In this document: positions 6,408-14,292 of the stretch, one piece after another
Layout of the letters: each line of letters starts with the position of its first letter
Numbering within the stretch: the first letter of the stretch is position 1
Assembly: GCF_000429665.1 (NCBI RefSeq)
Contig: NZ_AUCH01000019.1
Coordinates: 1-64,000 of the forward strand
Length of the DNA: 64,000 nucleotides
DNA from: Azovibrio restrictus DSM 23866
GTDB lineage: Bacteria; Pseudomonadota; Gammaproteobacteria; Burkholderiales; Rhodocyclaceae
Direction of reading: 5' to 3'
Made by a program: the position numbers and the translations under genes
Notes under the pieces: model-generated
The model's input: the letters and a program-made list of their open reading frames with translations, nothing else
Databases searched by the model: none
What the model was told of the DNA's origin: nothing

Positions 6408-7552
6408 GCGGTGCCTCCTTTGCGGGCCAGCAGTTGTTTCCAGAGCCCCACCAGCCCCTGGGGCAGGTACAGGGTGACGACGATGAACAGCAGGCCCAGG
6501 AAGAACAGCCAGTATTCGGGGAAGGAGACGGTGAACCAGCTCTTGGCCAGGTTCACCGTGAAGGCGCCGATCACCGGACCGATCAGGCTGGCGCGGCCGC
6601 CCACCGCCACCCAGATGGCGATTTCGATGGAATTGGCCGGGGACATCTCGCCCGGGTTGATGATGCCCACCTGGGGCACGTAGAGGGCGCCGGCGATACC
6701 GCACAGGACCGCCGACAGGACCCAGATGGCGAGCTTGTAACCCAGGGGGTTGTAGCCGATGAACATGACCCGGGACTCCGCATCCCGGATGGCCGCCAGG
6801 ACCCGTCCGAACTTGGATTTCACCAGCCAGGCGGAGCCCACCAGGGTGGCCGCCAGGACCAGGGCGGTGAGGCCGAACAGCACCACCCGGGTGGCCGGGG
6901 CGGTGATGTCGTAGCCCAGGATGCGCTTGAAGTCGGTGAAGCCGTTGTTGCCGCCAAAGCCCGTCTCGTTGCGGAAGAAGAGCAGCATGGCAGCGTAGGT
7001 CAGGGCCTGGGTGATGATGGAGAAATACACCCCCTTGATGCGCGAACGGAAGGCGAAATAGCCGAACACGAAGGCCACCAGGGCGGGCACCGCCAGCACC
7101 AGCAGGGCGACCCAGCCAAAGCTGTCGGTGCCGAGCCAGAACCAGGGCAGCTCCTTCCAGTCCAGGAACACCATGAAGTCGGGCAGGTCGCTGCCGTAGC
7201 TGCCGTCCCGGCCTATGCCCCGCATCAGGTACATGCCGAAGGCGTAGCCGCCCAGGGCGAAGAACAGCCCGTGCCCCAGGGAGAGGATGCCCCCGTAGCC
7301 CCAGATCAGGTCCATGGCCACCGCCACCAGGGCGTAGCACATGATCTTGCCGATCAGGGTGATGGCGTAGGCGGAGACATGGAAGGCGCTTTCCGGCGGC
7401 ACCAGCAGGTGCAGCACCGGCACGGCCACCAGGCTGAGGGCGAGGAATACCCCGAGGCTGATCCAGGCCTTGCGCTCCAGGCAGGAGGCCAGGCGCAGGG
7501 TGACGGGCACCCGGCCGGCCGGTGCCGGGGCGGAGAGGGTCGCGGAACTCAT
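6404..7552 (-). CDS. urtC: Urea ABC transporter permease UrtC
   Basis: A 382-residue inner-membrane permease of the LivM type. About ten hydrophobic segments are visible, including LGVFLALSLVAVPVLHLLV near residue 35. The family segment GYGGILSLGHGLFFALGGYA follows near 85, then VYFSIITQALTYAAMLLFF, and AIRDAESRVMFIGYNPLGYK (about 258-277), which is the cytoplasmic EAA-like loop contacting the ATPase. It pairs with UrtB to form the urea channel. The gene begins 10 bases after urtB with an AAGGA site and overlaps urtD by four bases. Confidence 0.95.
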   Translation of the reverse strand: MSSATLSAPAPAGRVPVTLRLASCLERKAWISLGVFLALSLVAVPVLHLLVPPESAFHVSAYAITLIGKIMCYALVAVAMDLIWGYGGILSLGHGLFFALGGYAFGMYLMRGIGRDGSYGSDLPDFMVFLDWKELPWFWLGTDSFGWVALLVLAVPALVAFVFGYFAFRSRIKGVYFSIITQALTYAAMLLFFRNETGFGGNNGFTDFKRILGYDITAPATRVVLFGLTALVLAATLVGSAWLVKSKFGRVLAAIRDAESRVMFIGYNPLGYKLAIWVLSAVLCGIAGALYVPQVGIINPGEMSPANSIEIAIWVAVGGRASLIGPVIGAFTVNLAKSWFTVSFPEYWLFFLGLLFIVVTLYLPQGLVGLWKQLLARKGGTA

Positions 7553-7562
7553 GGCGTTTTCC

Positions 7563-9179
7563 TTACTGGTCGGCGAAGCGGCCCTTGAGGGCGAAAATGC
7601 CCTGGGGACGCTTCTGGATGAAGATGATGATGAAGACGAGCACGGCGATCTTGGCGATCACAGCGCCGGCCCAGCCCTCCAGGAACTTGGTGACCACCCC
7701 CAGGCCCAGGGCGGCCCAGACCGCGCCGGCCAGCTGGCCGACGCCGCCCAGGACCACCACCATGAAGGAATCCACGATGTAGCCCTGGCCCATGTCCGGC
7801 CCCACGTTGGCGATCTGGGACAGGGCCACGCCCCCCAGACCGGCAATGCCGGCCCCCAGGCCGAAGGCCAGGGTGTCGATGCGGGTCGTGGGCACCCCGA
7901 CGCAGCCCGCCATGGCCCGGTTCTGGGTCACGGCCCGGACGAACATGCCCAGGCGGGTCCGGTTCATCAGCACCCAGACCAGGAACAGCACGAACAGGGC
8001 GAAGCCGATGATGATCACCCGGTTCCAGGGCAGGATCAGGTTGGGCAGCAGGGTGATGCCACCGGACATCCAGGCCGGGTTGGCCACCTCCACGTTCTGG
8101 GCCCCGAACACCACCCGGGCCGCCTGGATCAGGATCAGGGACAGGCCCCAGGTGGCCAGCAGGGTTTCCAGGGTGCGGCCGTACAGCCAGCGGATCACCG
8201 TGCGCTCCATCAGCATGCCCACGGCGGCAGCGGTGAAGAAGGCCACCGGCACGGCAGCCAGCAGGTACCAGTCTTCCAGGGCCGGGAACTGGCTGCGGAA
8301 CAGGCTCTGCATCAGGTAGGCGCTGTAGGCCCCCACCATCAGCAGCTCCCCGTGGGCCATGTTGATCACCCCCATCACCCCATAGGTGATGGCCAGGCCC
8401 AGGGCCGCCAGGAGCAGGATGGACCCCAGGGAAAGGCCGGTGAACACGCTGCCCAGGGTCTCCCCCAGGGCCAGGGAGGATTCGATGGCCTTCAGGGACC
8501 GGGCCGCCTGCTCCCGCACCCGGGCATCAGCCTCCAGGGCCGGATCGGTGAGGGGCAGCAGCAGGCTGCGGGTGTTGGGGGAAGCGCTGGCCTCCAGGGC
8601 CCGCACGGCCGCCAGACGAGCGGCGGCATCCGGATTGCCCAGATTGGCCTGGGCATGGGCCAGCACCAGCAGGGCGCGGATGTCTTCCACCTGCTCCCCG
8701 GCCAGGGCCGCCGCCAGCACCGGCTCCAGCTCGTAGGCCGCATTGGTCTGCAGCTCCCGGGCCGCCGCCCGGCGCACGGCCGCATCGGGATCGGCCAGGG
8801 CCAGGGCCGCCCGGGCATTGGCCAGCACGCCCCGGATGCGGTTATTCACCATCACCCCGTCAGCCCCCTCGGGCAGCTCCGCCAGGGTGGCCCCGGTGGC
8901 CAGCTCCCGGTAATCGCTTTCCCCCATCAGGAACAGGCGCTCCCCGGCGGCAAACAGGCTGCCCTCCTCCAGCGCCTGCAGCAGCTGCGCCGCCTCGCCC
9001 ACCCGGGCCGGATCCCGACTCCCCGCCAGTTGCTGGATGGCCCCGATGCGGGCCTCGGAATCCCCCGCCGCCAGCTGGCGCAGCAGGGCCGGCTCCAGGA
9101 CGGAAGGTGGCGCAGCCTGGGCACACCAGGCCCAGAGACAAAACAGCAGGGTAAGCAATGAGCGGCACATGGAATTCAT
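7563..9179 (-). CDS. urtB: Urea ABC transporter permease UrtB
   Basis: A 538-residue permease. As in other UrtB proteins it has a signal-peptide-like start (MNSMCRSLLTLLFCLWAWCA), an extra N-terminal region of about 220 residues with alanine-rich helical repeats (probably periplasmic), then a LivH-type membrane domain. The membrane domain includes GLAITYGVMGVINMAHGELL, RTVIRWLYGRTLETLLATWG and FVRAVTQNRAMAGCVGVPT, the EAA-like loop. It is the first gene of urtBCDE. A 16-bp motif shared with urtA lies 49-64 bases upstream of the start. Confidence 0.95.
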   Translation of the reverse strand: MNSMCRSLLTLLFCLWAWCAQAAPPSVLEPALLRQLAAGDSEARIGAIQQLAGSRDPARVGEAAQLLQALEEGSLFAAGERLFLMGESDYRELATGATLAELPEGADGVMVNNRIRGVLANARAALALADPDAAVRRAAARELQTNAAYELEPVLAAALAGEQVEDIRALLVLAHAQANLGNPDAAARLAAVRALEASASPNTRSLLLPLTDPALEADARVREQAARSLKAIESSLALGETLGSVFTGLSLGSILLLAALGLAITYGVMGVINMAHGELLMVGAYSAYLMQSLFRSQFPALEDWYLLAAVPVAFFTAAAVGMLMERTVIRWLYGRTLETLLATWGLSLILIQAARVVFGAQNVEVANPAWMSGGITLLPNLILPWNRVIIIGFALFVLFLVWVLMNRTRLGMFVRAVTQNRAMAGCVGVPTTRIDTLAFGLGAGIAGLGGVALSQIANVGPDMGQGYIVDSFMVVVLGGVGQLAGAVWAALGLGVVTKFLEGWAGAVIAKIAVLVFIIIFIQKRPQGIFALKGRFADQ

Positions 9180-9223
9180 CCTTCAGCAGTATGGACACAG
9201 CTTAAGGACGGGCCAGGCGGGGA

Positions 9224-9245
9224 GGAATACGGCAAATTGCGTAGG
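9224..9245 (-). promoter_or_regulatory. Shared urt motif upstream of urtB
   Basis: On the plus strand GGAATACGGCAAATTGCGTAGG contains TACGGCAAATTGCGTA (9228-9243). Upstream of urtA, 16394-16409 reads TACGTCAGATTGCGTA, 14 of 16 identical, in the same orientation relative to the gene. The motif has partial dyad symmetry (TACG ... CGTA). It is a candidate regulator or promoter element common to both urea-transport transcription units. The binding protein is unknown; the LuxR-type regulator at 18675-19610 is one candidate by inference. Confidence 0.55.
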
Positions 9246-9283
9246 GGGAGCCCTTGCGGGGCAGGGGCTGCAGCTGAGCACCG

Positions 9284-9376
9284 GGGCGAAAAGGGCTTGG
9301 TGACATAGTCATCGGCCCCCGCCTCCAGGCCGGCCACCTTGTCCACTTCCTCGGAGCGGATATCAGCCCTGGCCGC
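9284..9376 (-). pseudogene. Fragment of an OmpR-type response-regulator receiver domain
   Basis: About 31 codons on the minus strand read ARADIRSEEVDKV, then AGLEAGADDYVTKPFSP. This is the alpha4/beta5/alpha5 part of a receiver domain, including the conserved lysine of KPF. Neither the phosphoacceptor aspartate nor the DNA-binding domain is present: upstream the frame reads unrelated sequence, and downstream it drifts into proline/alanine-rich sequence. It appears to be a gene remnant left between urtB and pqiC. Confidence 0.65.
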
Positions 9377-9460
9377 AAAAGATGCGCGGCCTGAAATGAG
9401 CTGGCCGGGAAGGCGCATGGCGCCTTGCTCCCGGCCTGCCGTACCTGAAGGTGGCCGTCC

Positions 9461-10135
9461 CTATTGGGCTGCAGCCGGCAGGGGTTGGCGCTGGATGGCC
9501 GTGGCTATCTCGGCGGCGGCCTGACTGAGAGCCCGGCGCTGGGCCGCCACCAGGGCGGCGGCGCCACCGTCGCCCGTCATGGTTTCGCTTCCCGCCGCCA
9601 GCGGCTCGTGCACCTGGCTGCGGCCGAGCAGCTCCTTGCCCTGCCGCGGCTGCAGGGTCCACAGCAGATCCAGATCGACGCCCCAGCCCACCTGGGCCTC
9701 CAGGCGCTGCACGTGCAGGGTGAGGCGGAAGTCGGCGTCGAAATGGGGGGCGCCGTTGGGCAGGGCCGCCACCCGGGAGGAGGCCAGCAGGCGTCCCAGG
9801 TCGGCGGCGATGCTGCGGGCGATGCCGCTGCGCAGGGGCTCGGCCCAGCGCTGCTGTTCGCTGAGCAAGATGCGCTGGTCCGGGCCCCGCAGCACCAGCT
9901 GGGGCCGGTCCAGCAATTCGGGCAGGCTGGCGCTGAGCAGCAGCACGCTGGGGCCGTTGCCCTGGCCGCCGGGGCGGCCGTCGTCCAGGGTGTAAAGGCT
10001 GGCCTTGGGCGTGGTGCCGCAGGCCGCCAGGAGCAGGGCGGTGCCCAGGATGGCGAGGGCGCCGCGCCGGGCGGCGGCGAAGGCGGAAAGGGTCGAAGGG
10101 GCGGCGATGGGGCGGCGCGTGGGCATGGTCGGCAT
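9461..10135 (-). CDS. pqiC: PqiC-like outer-membrane lipoprotein (ABC-type transport auxiliary)
   Basis: A 224-residue lipoprotein from the ATG at 10135, with a GAGAGG site overlapping the end of pqiB. The signal region runs through RRGALAILGTALLLAACGTT with lipobox LLAAC. The mature protein begins TTPKASLYTLDD and matches the LpqA/PqiC (DUF330, 'ABC-type transport auxiliary') pattern, with later HFDADFRLTLHVQRLEAQVG and a closing helix ALSQAAAEIATAIQ. In PqiABC, PqiC sits in the outer membrane and docks the PqiB needle. Gene order after two pqiA-like genes and pqiB supports this role. Confidence 0.85.
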   Translation of the reverse strand: MPTMPTRRPIAAPSTLSAFAAARRGALAILGTALLLAACGTTPKASLYTLDDGRPGGQGNGPSVLLLSASLPELLDRPQLVLRGPDQRILLSEQQRWAEPLRSGIARSIAADLGRLLASSRVAALPNGAPHFDADFRLTLHVQRLEAQVGWGVDLDLLWTLQPRQGKELLGRSQVHEPLAAGSETMTGDGGAAALVAAQRRALSQAAAEIATAIQRQPLPAAAQ

Positions 10136-10149
10136 TTCTCTCAATCCTC

Positions 10150-11721
10150 TCAATCGTCCTTCTTGCCCTTGAGCAGGGCTTCGGGCTGGCGTTCCAGCAG
10201 GTCCGCCAGGTTGCGCACGGCGCTGGCGGCCCGGCCCACTTCCCGCAGGGTGTCGCGCACTTCCTGCTGCATCGGGGCGTCGCTGGCCAGGACCTTGTTG
10301 GCCTGGTCCAGGGCCTTGCGGGCATCGCGCAGGGTGTCGGCCAGTTCCGGCACCACTTCCCGGTCCAGGCGGGTGATCAGCTTGTCCGTGTGCTGCAGGG
10401 TGTGCTGCAGGGTCGTGGCGATGGTTTCCAGCTGGTCCTGCAGGGAGTCCAGGCTGCCGGGCTGGGTCGGCAGTTCGGCAATGCCCTTGCCCCAGCGCAT
10501 GGCGGCGGGCTTGGCGTTGGGGAAGTAGTCCAGGGCCACGTAGCGCTGGCCGCTGACGATGTTGCCGGTGCGCAGCTGGGCGCGGAAGCCTCGGGCCACC
10601 ATGGCGTTGAGCAGTTCGCGGACCTCCTTGCGGCTGGGTTCCGCGTTGCCCATGCCGCGGCTGCGGCGACTGAGGCGTTCCGGGTAGAGCTTGATCTCCA
10701 CCGCCATGGAAAAGCTCTTGGTGGTCTGGTCGAAATCCAGGTCGATGCGGGACACCTCGCCAGCGGTGATGCCGCGGAAATCCACCGGGGCGCCCACCGT
10801 CAGGCCCCGCACCGATTCGCGGAAGATGAGCACGTACTTCTGGTAGCTGCTGTCGGGAATGCGCTGGGCGGTGGCCTGGTCCGGATGGAGGACGAAGGTG
10901 CTGGCGGCGGGTGCCGCTGCCGGCGTCTCGCCGGGCTCCCCTTCGGGGCTGGAGAAGGCGACGCCGCCCAGCATCAGGCTGAGTACGGACTGCATGTTGA
11001 GCTTGACCCCGTCCGCATCCATGGCCACATCGACGCCGCTGGCGTGCCAGAAGCGGGAATTGGGGCTGACGAAACGGTCGTAGGGGGCATCCACGAAAAT
11101 CTGCACATCGACGCCGCGGCCGTCGGGCTGCATGGCGTAGCCGATGACCCGGCCCACCGGGATGCGCCGGTAATAGACCGGGGCGCCGATGTCGAGGGAG
11201 CCCAGGGTGTCGCTGCTGAGATTGAACTGGCTGCCCCGGGTGTCGCTGGTGATGGCCGGCGGTTCCTCCAGGCCGACGAATTCCCGGGCGTCGCTGGCGG
11301 AGTGGCCCGGGTCGACGGCGATATGCACCCCGGAGAGCAGGGTGGCGAGGCCGGAAACGCCGCCCATGGTGACCCGGGGGCGCACCACCCAGAAGCGGCT
11401 GTCCTCCACCAGCAGGCCCTTGGCGCTGTTGTTCACCTGGACCTTGACCTGGACCGAGCTGCGGTCCGGGCTCAGGGTGATGTCCGTCACCGTGCCGATG
11501 TCCACGTCCTTGTACTTGAGGCGGGTCTTGTTGGCCTCCAGGCCTTCGGCCCGGGCGAACTGCAGGGTGATCTGGGGCCCCCGCTCGAGCAGGGCCTTGA
11601 TGCCCAGGCCCAGGCTGAGGGCCACCGCCAGCAGGGGAATGATCCACACCAGGGTGGGGCGGCGGCGGGGCGGGGTGACGCGGACCGTCTCGGCGGCGGG
11701 CAGGGGCGTGTCGTCAGGCAT
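10150..11721 (-). CDS. pqiB: PqiB-like MCE-domain intermembrane transport protein
   Basis: A 523-residue protein with one N-terminal membrane helix (TLVWIIPLLAVALSLGLGI, about 23-41), then three MCE (mammalian cell entry/MlaD) domains starting near residues 48, 162 and 290. Each carries a G-x-x-V-x-Y/F-x-G-I/V type strand, such as ARAEGLEANKTRLKYKDVDI and VGAPVDFRGITAGEVSRIDL. The C-terminal 100 residues form helices with coiled-coil character, as in E. coli PqiB, where they make a periplasm-spanning tunnel for lipids. It overlaps the preceding pqiA-like gene by eight bases and is followed by pqiC. Confidence 0.92.
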   Translation of the reverse strand: MPDDTPLPAAETVRVTPPRRRPTLVWIIPLLAVALSLGLGIKALLERGPQITLQFARAEGLEANKTRLKYKDVDIGTVTDITLSPDRSSVQVKVQVNNSAKGLLVEDSRFWVVRPRVTMGGVSGLATLLSGVHIAVDPGHSASDAREFVGLEEPPAITSDTRGSQFNLSSDTLGSLDIGAPVYYRRIPVGRVIGYAMQPDGRGVDVQIFVDAPYDRFVSPNSRFWHASGVDVAMDADGVKLNMQSVLSLMLGGVAFSSPEGEPGETPAAAPAASTFVLHPDQATAQRIPDSSYQKYVLIFRESVRGLTVGAPVDFRGITAGEVSRIDLDFDQTTKSFSMAVEIKLYPERLSRRSRGMGNAEPSRKEVRELLNAMVARGFRAQLRTGNIVSGQRYVALDYFPNAKPAAMRWGKGIAELPTQPGSLDSLQDQLETIATTLQHTLQHTDKLITRLDREVVPELADTLRDARKALDQANKVLASDAPMQQEVRDTLREVGRAASAVRNLADLLERQPEALLKGKKDD

Positions 11722-12379
11722 GGCGGTGTTCCTCGGCGGAGGCGGCAGAAGTGTCAGAGGGGACGGTCTGGGGAACGGCCCGGTCCCAGATGAGGCGCGG
11801 GTCGAAGGCCATGGTGGCGAGCATGCTCAGCACTACCACGGCGCCGAAGGCCACCACCCCGGGGCCGGGGGAAATGATGGCGAGGGACTGGACCTGGACC
11901 AGGGCCACCAGCAGGGTGACCACGTAGACGTCCAGCATGGACCAGCGGCCGATCAGTTCCAGCAGCCGGTAGAGCCGGGCCCGCTGCCGGGTGTTGCGGT
12001 GGGAGCCGCGGTGCACGCTGAGCAGCAGGTAGGTGAGGGAAAAGAGCTTGAGCATGGGCAGCACGATGCTGGCGCAGAAGACCACCAGGGCCAGTTCCCA
12101 GGAGCCCGTGTCCCACAGCACCACCACCCCGCTCATGATGGTGTCGTGCTGGGTGCCGAAGGGGGAGCGGGTCTCCATGATGGGCAGCAGGTTGGCCGGC
12201 AGGTAGAGCACGTAGGCGGCCAGCATCAGGGCCCAGGTGCGCGCCAGGCTGTCCGGCTTGCGCAGGTGCAGGGGCGCCTGGCAGCGGGGACAGTGTTCGT
12301 GCTGTTCCAGGGAAGCCAGCTGGCCGCATACCTCGCAGACGGCGAGCCCTTGGCTGGCGGCGGTATGGCGGCGGCTCAT
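11714..12379 (-). CDS. PqiA-like membrane protein, second copy (C-terminal half type)
   Basis: A 221-residue inner-membrane protein from the ATG at 12379, overlapping the previous gene as ATGA. Two zinc-ribbon CxxC pairs open the protein (VCEVCG near 15-19 and HCPRCQAPLHLR near 29-39). Four hydrophobic segments follow, with PqiA marks ANLLPIMET and LPMLKLFSLTYLLL, and RLYRLLELIGRWSMLDVYVV near residue 145. E. coli PqiA is a single 417-residue protein made of two such halves. Here the halves are separate genes, an arrangement known from other Proteobacteria. It probably forms the inner-membrane base for PqiB. Confidence 0.88.
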   Translation of the reverse strand: MSRRHTAASQGLAVCEVCGQLASLEQHEHCPRCQAPLHLRKPDSLARTWALMLAAYVLYLPANLLPIMETRSPFGTQHDTIMSGVVVLWDTGSWELALVVFCASIVLPMLKLFSLTYLLLSVHRGSHRNTRQRARLYRLLELIGRWSMLDVYVVTLLVALVQVQSLAIISPGPGVVAFGAVVVLSMLATMAFDPRLIWDRAVPQTVPSDTSAASAEEHRHA

Positions 12380-13038
12380 GCCGGCTTGGCCCCGTCGTCC
12401 GGATGCGCCTCGTCCCAGGCCTGCCACAGGGTATGGCCGTCGAGCAGGCCGGCCAGGGCGGCCAGCAGCAGCATGAGGCCGCCGAAGCACCAGATGGCAG
12501 GCCCCGGCAGCACGTCGGCCAGGTGGGCCAGCTTCACCAGGGAGACCAGGACGCCGAGGATGAACACTTCCACCATGGCCCAGGGATGGGCCAGGCGGAA
12601 GGCGCGAAAGACCGGGGCGAAGGCCGGCGAGCGGCGGCCCTGCCACAGGGGCAGCACCAGCCACAGCACCGCGCCCAGCTCGATGGCCGGCATCAGCACC
12701 GTGGTCAGCAGCACCAGGCCGCCCAGGGCCTCCCGGCCATCCTGCCAGAGGTGCCGGACGGCGCCGATGACGGTGGTTTCGGTGTAGTTGCCCTGGATGT
12801 TGAGGCCGACGATGGGGTACAGGTTGGCGGTGAGCAGCAGCACCAGGGCCGCCAGGGTCAGGGCCAGGATTTTCTCCAGCCGGTCCCGGTGGAAGCTGTA
12901 GAGGCGGGCGCCGCAGCGGGGGCAGTGGGCCCGGCTGCCCGGCAGCGTCAGGGCCACCGGCTGCAGCAGCAGATCGCACTCGTGGCAGGCGGTGAGGGGG
13001 GCGGTGGGCATGGCGGCCTCGCTCGGCGGTGCAGGCAT
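12376..13038 (-). CDS. pqiA: PqiA-like membrane protein, first copy (N-terminal half type)
   Basis: A 220-residue product from the ATG at 13038, ten bases after the RRM gene. An ATG at 13011 with a nearer GCGAGG site is an alternative start. It begins with a zinc-ribbon pair (ACHECDLLLQ and HCPRCGARLYSFHRDRLEK), then has four hydrophobic segments with TANLYPIVGLNIQGNYTETT, PAIELGAVLWLVLPLWQGRR and HPWAMVEVFILGVLVSLVKL. These are the PqiA-domain marks. Together with the next gene it reconstitutes a two-domain PqiA. Role inferred from PqiABC: inner-membrane part of an MCE lipid-transport system. Confidence 0.88.
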   Translation of the reverse strand: MPAPPSEAAMPTAPLTACHECDLLLQPVALTLPGSRAHCPRCGARLYSFHRDRLEKILALTLAALVLLLTANLYPIVGLNIQGNYTETTVIGAVRHLWQDGREALGGLVLLTTVLMPAIELGAVLWLVLPLWQGRRSPAFAPVFRAFRLAHPWAMVEVFILGVLVSLVKLAHLADVLPGPAIWCFGGLMLLLAALAGLLDGHTLWQAWDEAHPDDGAKPA

Positions 13039-13048
13039 GGGACGCGTC

Positions 13049-13288
13049 TCAGTGCAGCAGCACCCAGGCGTTGATGCGCCGGCCGTCGTGCCAGATGTCG
13101 GTGATGCGGGTGGTGAGGTCGAAGGCGGCCTGGTCGGTGATGCGCATCTCGACGATGGCGATGGGCTGTTGCGGGTCGCCGTCGCGGACGATGGCAATCT
13201 CGCCGACGGGGCCGAAGCGCGCCAGGACCTGGCGCACTTCGCTTTCGCTGACGTCGGCGGGGAGGCCGGAGAACATGATCTTTTTCAT
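13049..13288 (-). CDS. Single-RRM RNA-binding protein
   Basis: A 79-residue protein that is one RNA recognition motif. Strand 1 is KIMFSGLPAD (RNP2-like) and helix 1 is SESEVRQVLARFGPVGEIAI. The RNP1-like strand IAIVEMRITDQAAF has lost the usual aromatic residues. It ends IWHDGRRINAWVLLH. Small RRM proteins occur in several bacterial groups, but their targets are rarely known. The gene is first in a run with the pqi genes (10-base gap), so it is probably co-transcribed with them. The weak RNP1 means RNA binding is not assured. Confidence 0.78.
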   Translation of the reverse strand: MKKIMFSGLPADVSESEVRQVLARFGPVGEIAIVRDGDPQQPIAIVEMRITDQAAFDLTTRITDIWHDGRRINAWVLLH

Positions 13289-13638
13289 CGGAACTCCAGA
13301 GAGACTGGTGGCATGTTACCTGTAACGTGGTGGGAACGGCCTTCATGGAGGGCGTCGTGGAGGAACAGCAGGGACTGGCTCACTGTGCGCGATCACAGTA
13401 GGTCGCAGGAACGCGGAAGGGGGAAGGCATTCGCCCGCTGCCCATGAAGAGGTAGCCCTATTCCGCCATCATGGCCTCCAGCAGGCTGAGCTGGCTATCG
13501 CCGATGAAGTGCCCCAGCCCCCCGGTTCGGTAACTTCGGTCAGGACAGCCGGGGAGATGGGCTGAGCTGGAGATGTTTCGGGAGGCATGGGGTCTCGGTT
13601 CTATCGGGCAGGGCCCCTGGCGCCCCCCGGAGAAAACA
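13289..13638. other. Intergenic region without a convincing gene
   Basis: About 350 bases between the RRM gene and the phasin gene, both on the minus strand. It should hold the promoter of the RRM-pqi operon and the end of the phasin transcript. No ordered promoter elements stand out. A short minus-strand open end near 13458-13545 (reads GHFIGDSQLSLLEAMMAE then stop) looks protein-like but has no start or upstream body, so it may be a gene tail left by deletion. Confidence 0.4.
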
Positions 13639-14136
13639 TCATTTCCTGCTCTTTGCCAGCGGCTTAGGCACGGCTGCAGCGATCTGCTGCAGCGACTGGG
13701 TCAAGACGCTCCCCTGCTTGATGGTGGCCAGGGCCAGGTCCTTGCCGAAAGGCAGGGCTGCGGCCGTCTGGCGCGCACCGTCCTCCACGGCCGCCTGCAA
13801 TTCCACATATTGGCTTTGCACCACGGGGACCAGCTCTCCGGCAGCGACAGTGCTCAGTTCATAGGCGGCCTGGGTGCAGGCAGTGCCATTCTTCAGCCGG
13901 GTGGCTGCCAGACCGGTCTGGATATCCACCGCCTGCTGGACGCTGGTGCTGCCGAGCAGTTGCTTGTAGCCCGCCGCCTCGTCTTCCAGCATTTGCCGCA
14001 CAGCGCCGAAATTGAGTTCAGCCAGATTCTGGACGGTGTCGAAATAGACCTGGGTCGCCCTCAGGAAGGAGGTGACCCAGGCGTTGTTGGCTTGGGAAAG
14101 TGAGGCCAAGGGGGCGAAGTTCAACTTTTCTGACAT
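13639..14136 (-). CDS. Phasin family protein
   Basis: A 165-residue, almost wholly helical protein of the Phasin_2 type. The start is the ATG at 14136 with AGGAG nearby; an ATG at 14157 lacks such a site. It begins MSEKLNFAPLASLSQANNAW, followed by amphipathic helices (LRATQVYFDTVQNLAELNFG; AVEDGARQTAAALPFGKDLA) and a short basic tail PKPLAKSRK. Phasins coat polyhydroxyalkanoate granules and regulate their size. A divergent TetR-family gene with a palindromic operator in the shared intergenic region probably controls it. Confidence 0.85.
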   Translation of the reverse strand: MSEKLNFAPLASLSQANNAWVTSFLRATQVYFDTVQNLAELNFGAVRQMLEDEAAGYKQLLGSTSVQQAVDIQTGLAATRLKNGTACTQAAYELSTVAAGELVPVVQSQYVELQAAVEDGARQTAAALPFGKDLALATIKQGSVLTQSLQQIAAAVPKPLAKSRK

Positions 14137-14208
14137 GGGTGGCTCCTGTCTTTGCATTGGATGGAAAAACTGTCCCGGCGCTTGACGACCAGCGCCCGCG
14201 GCGCCCCA

Positions 14209-14230
14209 TTATTCAACGATCGTTTAATAA
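14209..14230. promoter_or_regulatory. Palindromic operator between phasin and TetR genes
   Basis: TTATTCAACGA / TCGTTTAATAA is a 22-bp inverted repeat with a single mismatch and no spacer. It lies 63 bases upstream of the TetR gene and 73 bases upstream of the phasin gene. TetR-type regulators commonly bind such near-perfect dyads in divergent intergenic regions, so this is a likely autoregulatory site. Which promoter elements it overlaps is not established. Confidence 0.75.
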
Positions 14231-14292
14231 CGACAAGGGGCGCTTTGTAACCGTCTGTGCCTGGGCGGACGTGATATCTTTGCGCTCCGAAT

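Noticed and set aside
5577..7340. Apparent fusion of a long leader to UrtD
   Set aside because: The leader is out-of-frame urtC sequence. The ATG at 6407 overlapping the urtC stop is the normal start.
9461..11647. A single 728-codon frame running through pqiB into pqiC
   Set aside because: Only its last 224 codons are real (pqiC from 10135). The rest is an out-of-frame reading of pqiB, which has its own well-supported frame.
13456..13545. Protein-like minus-strand tail GHFIGDSQLSLLEAMMAE before a stop
   Set aside because: No start codon, ribosome site or upstream body could be traced, so I cannot call it a gene. It may be a leftover gene end and is noted in the intergenic entry.
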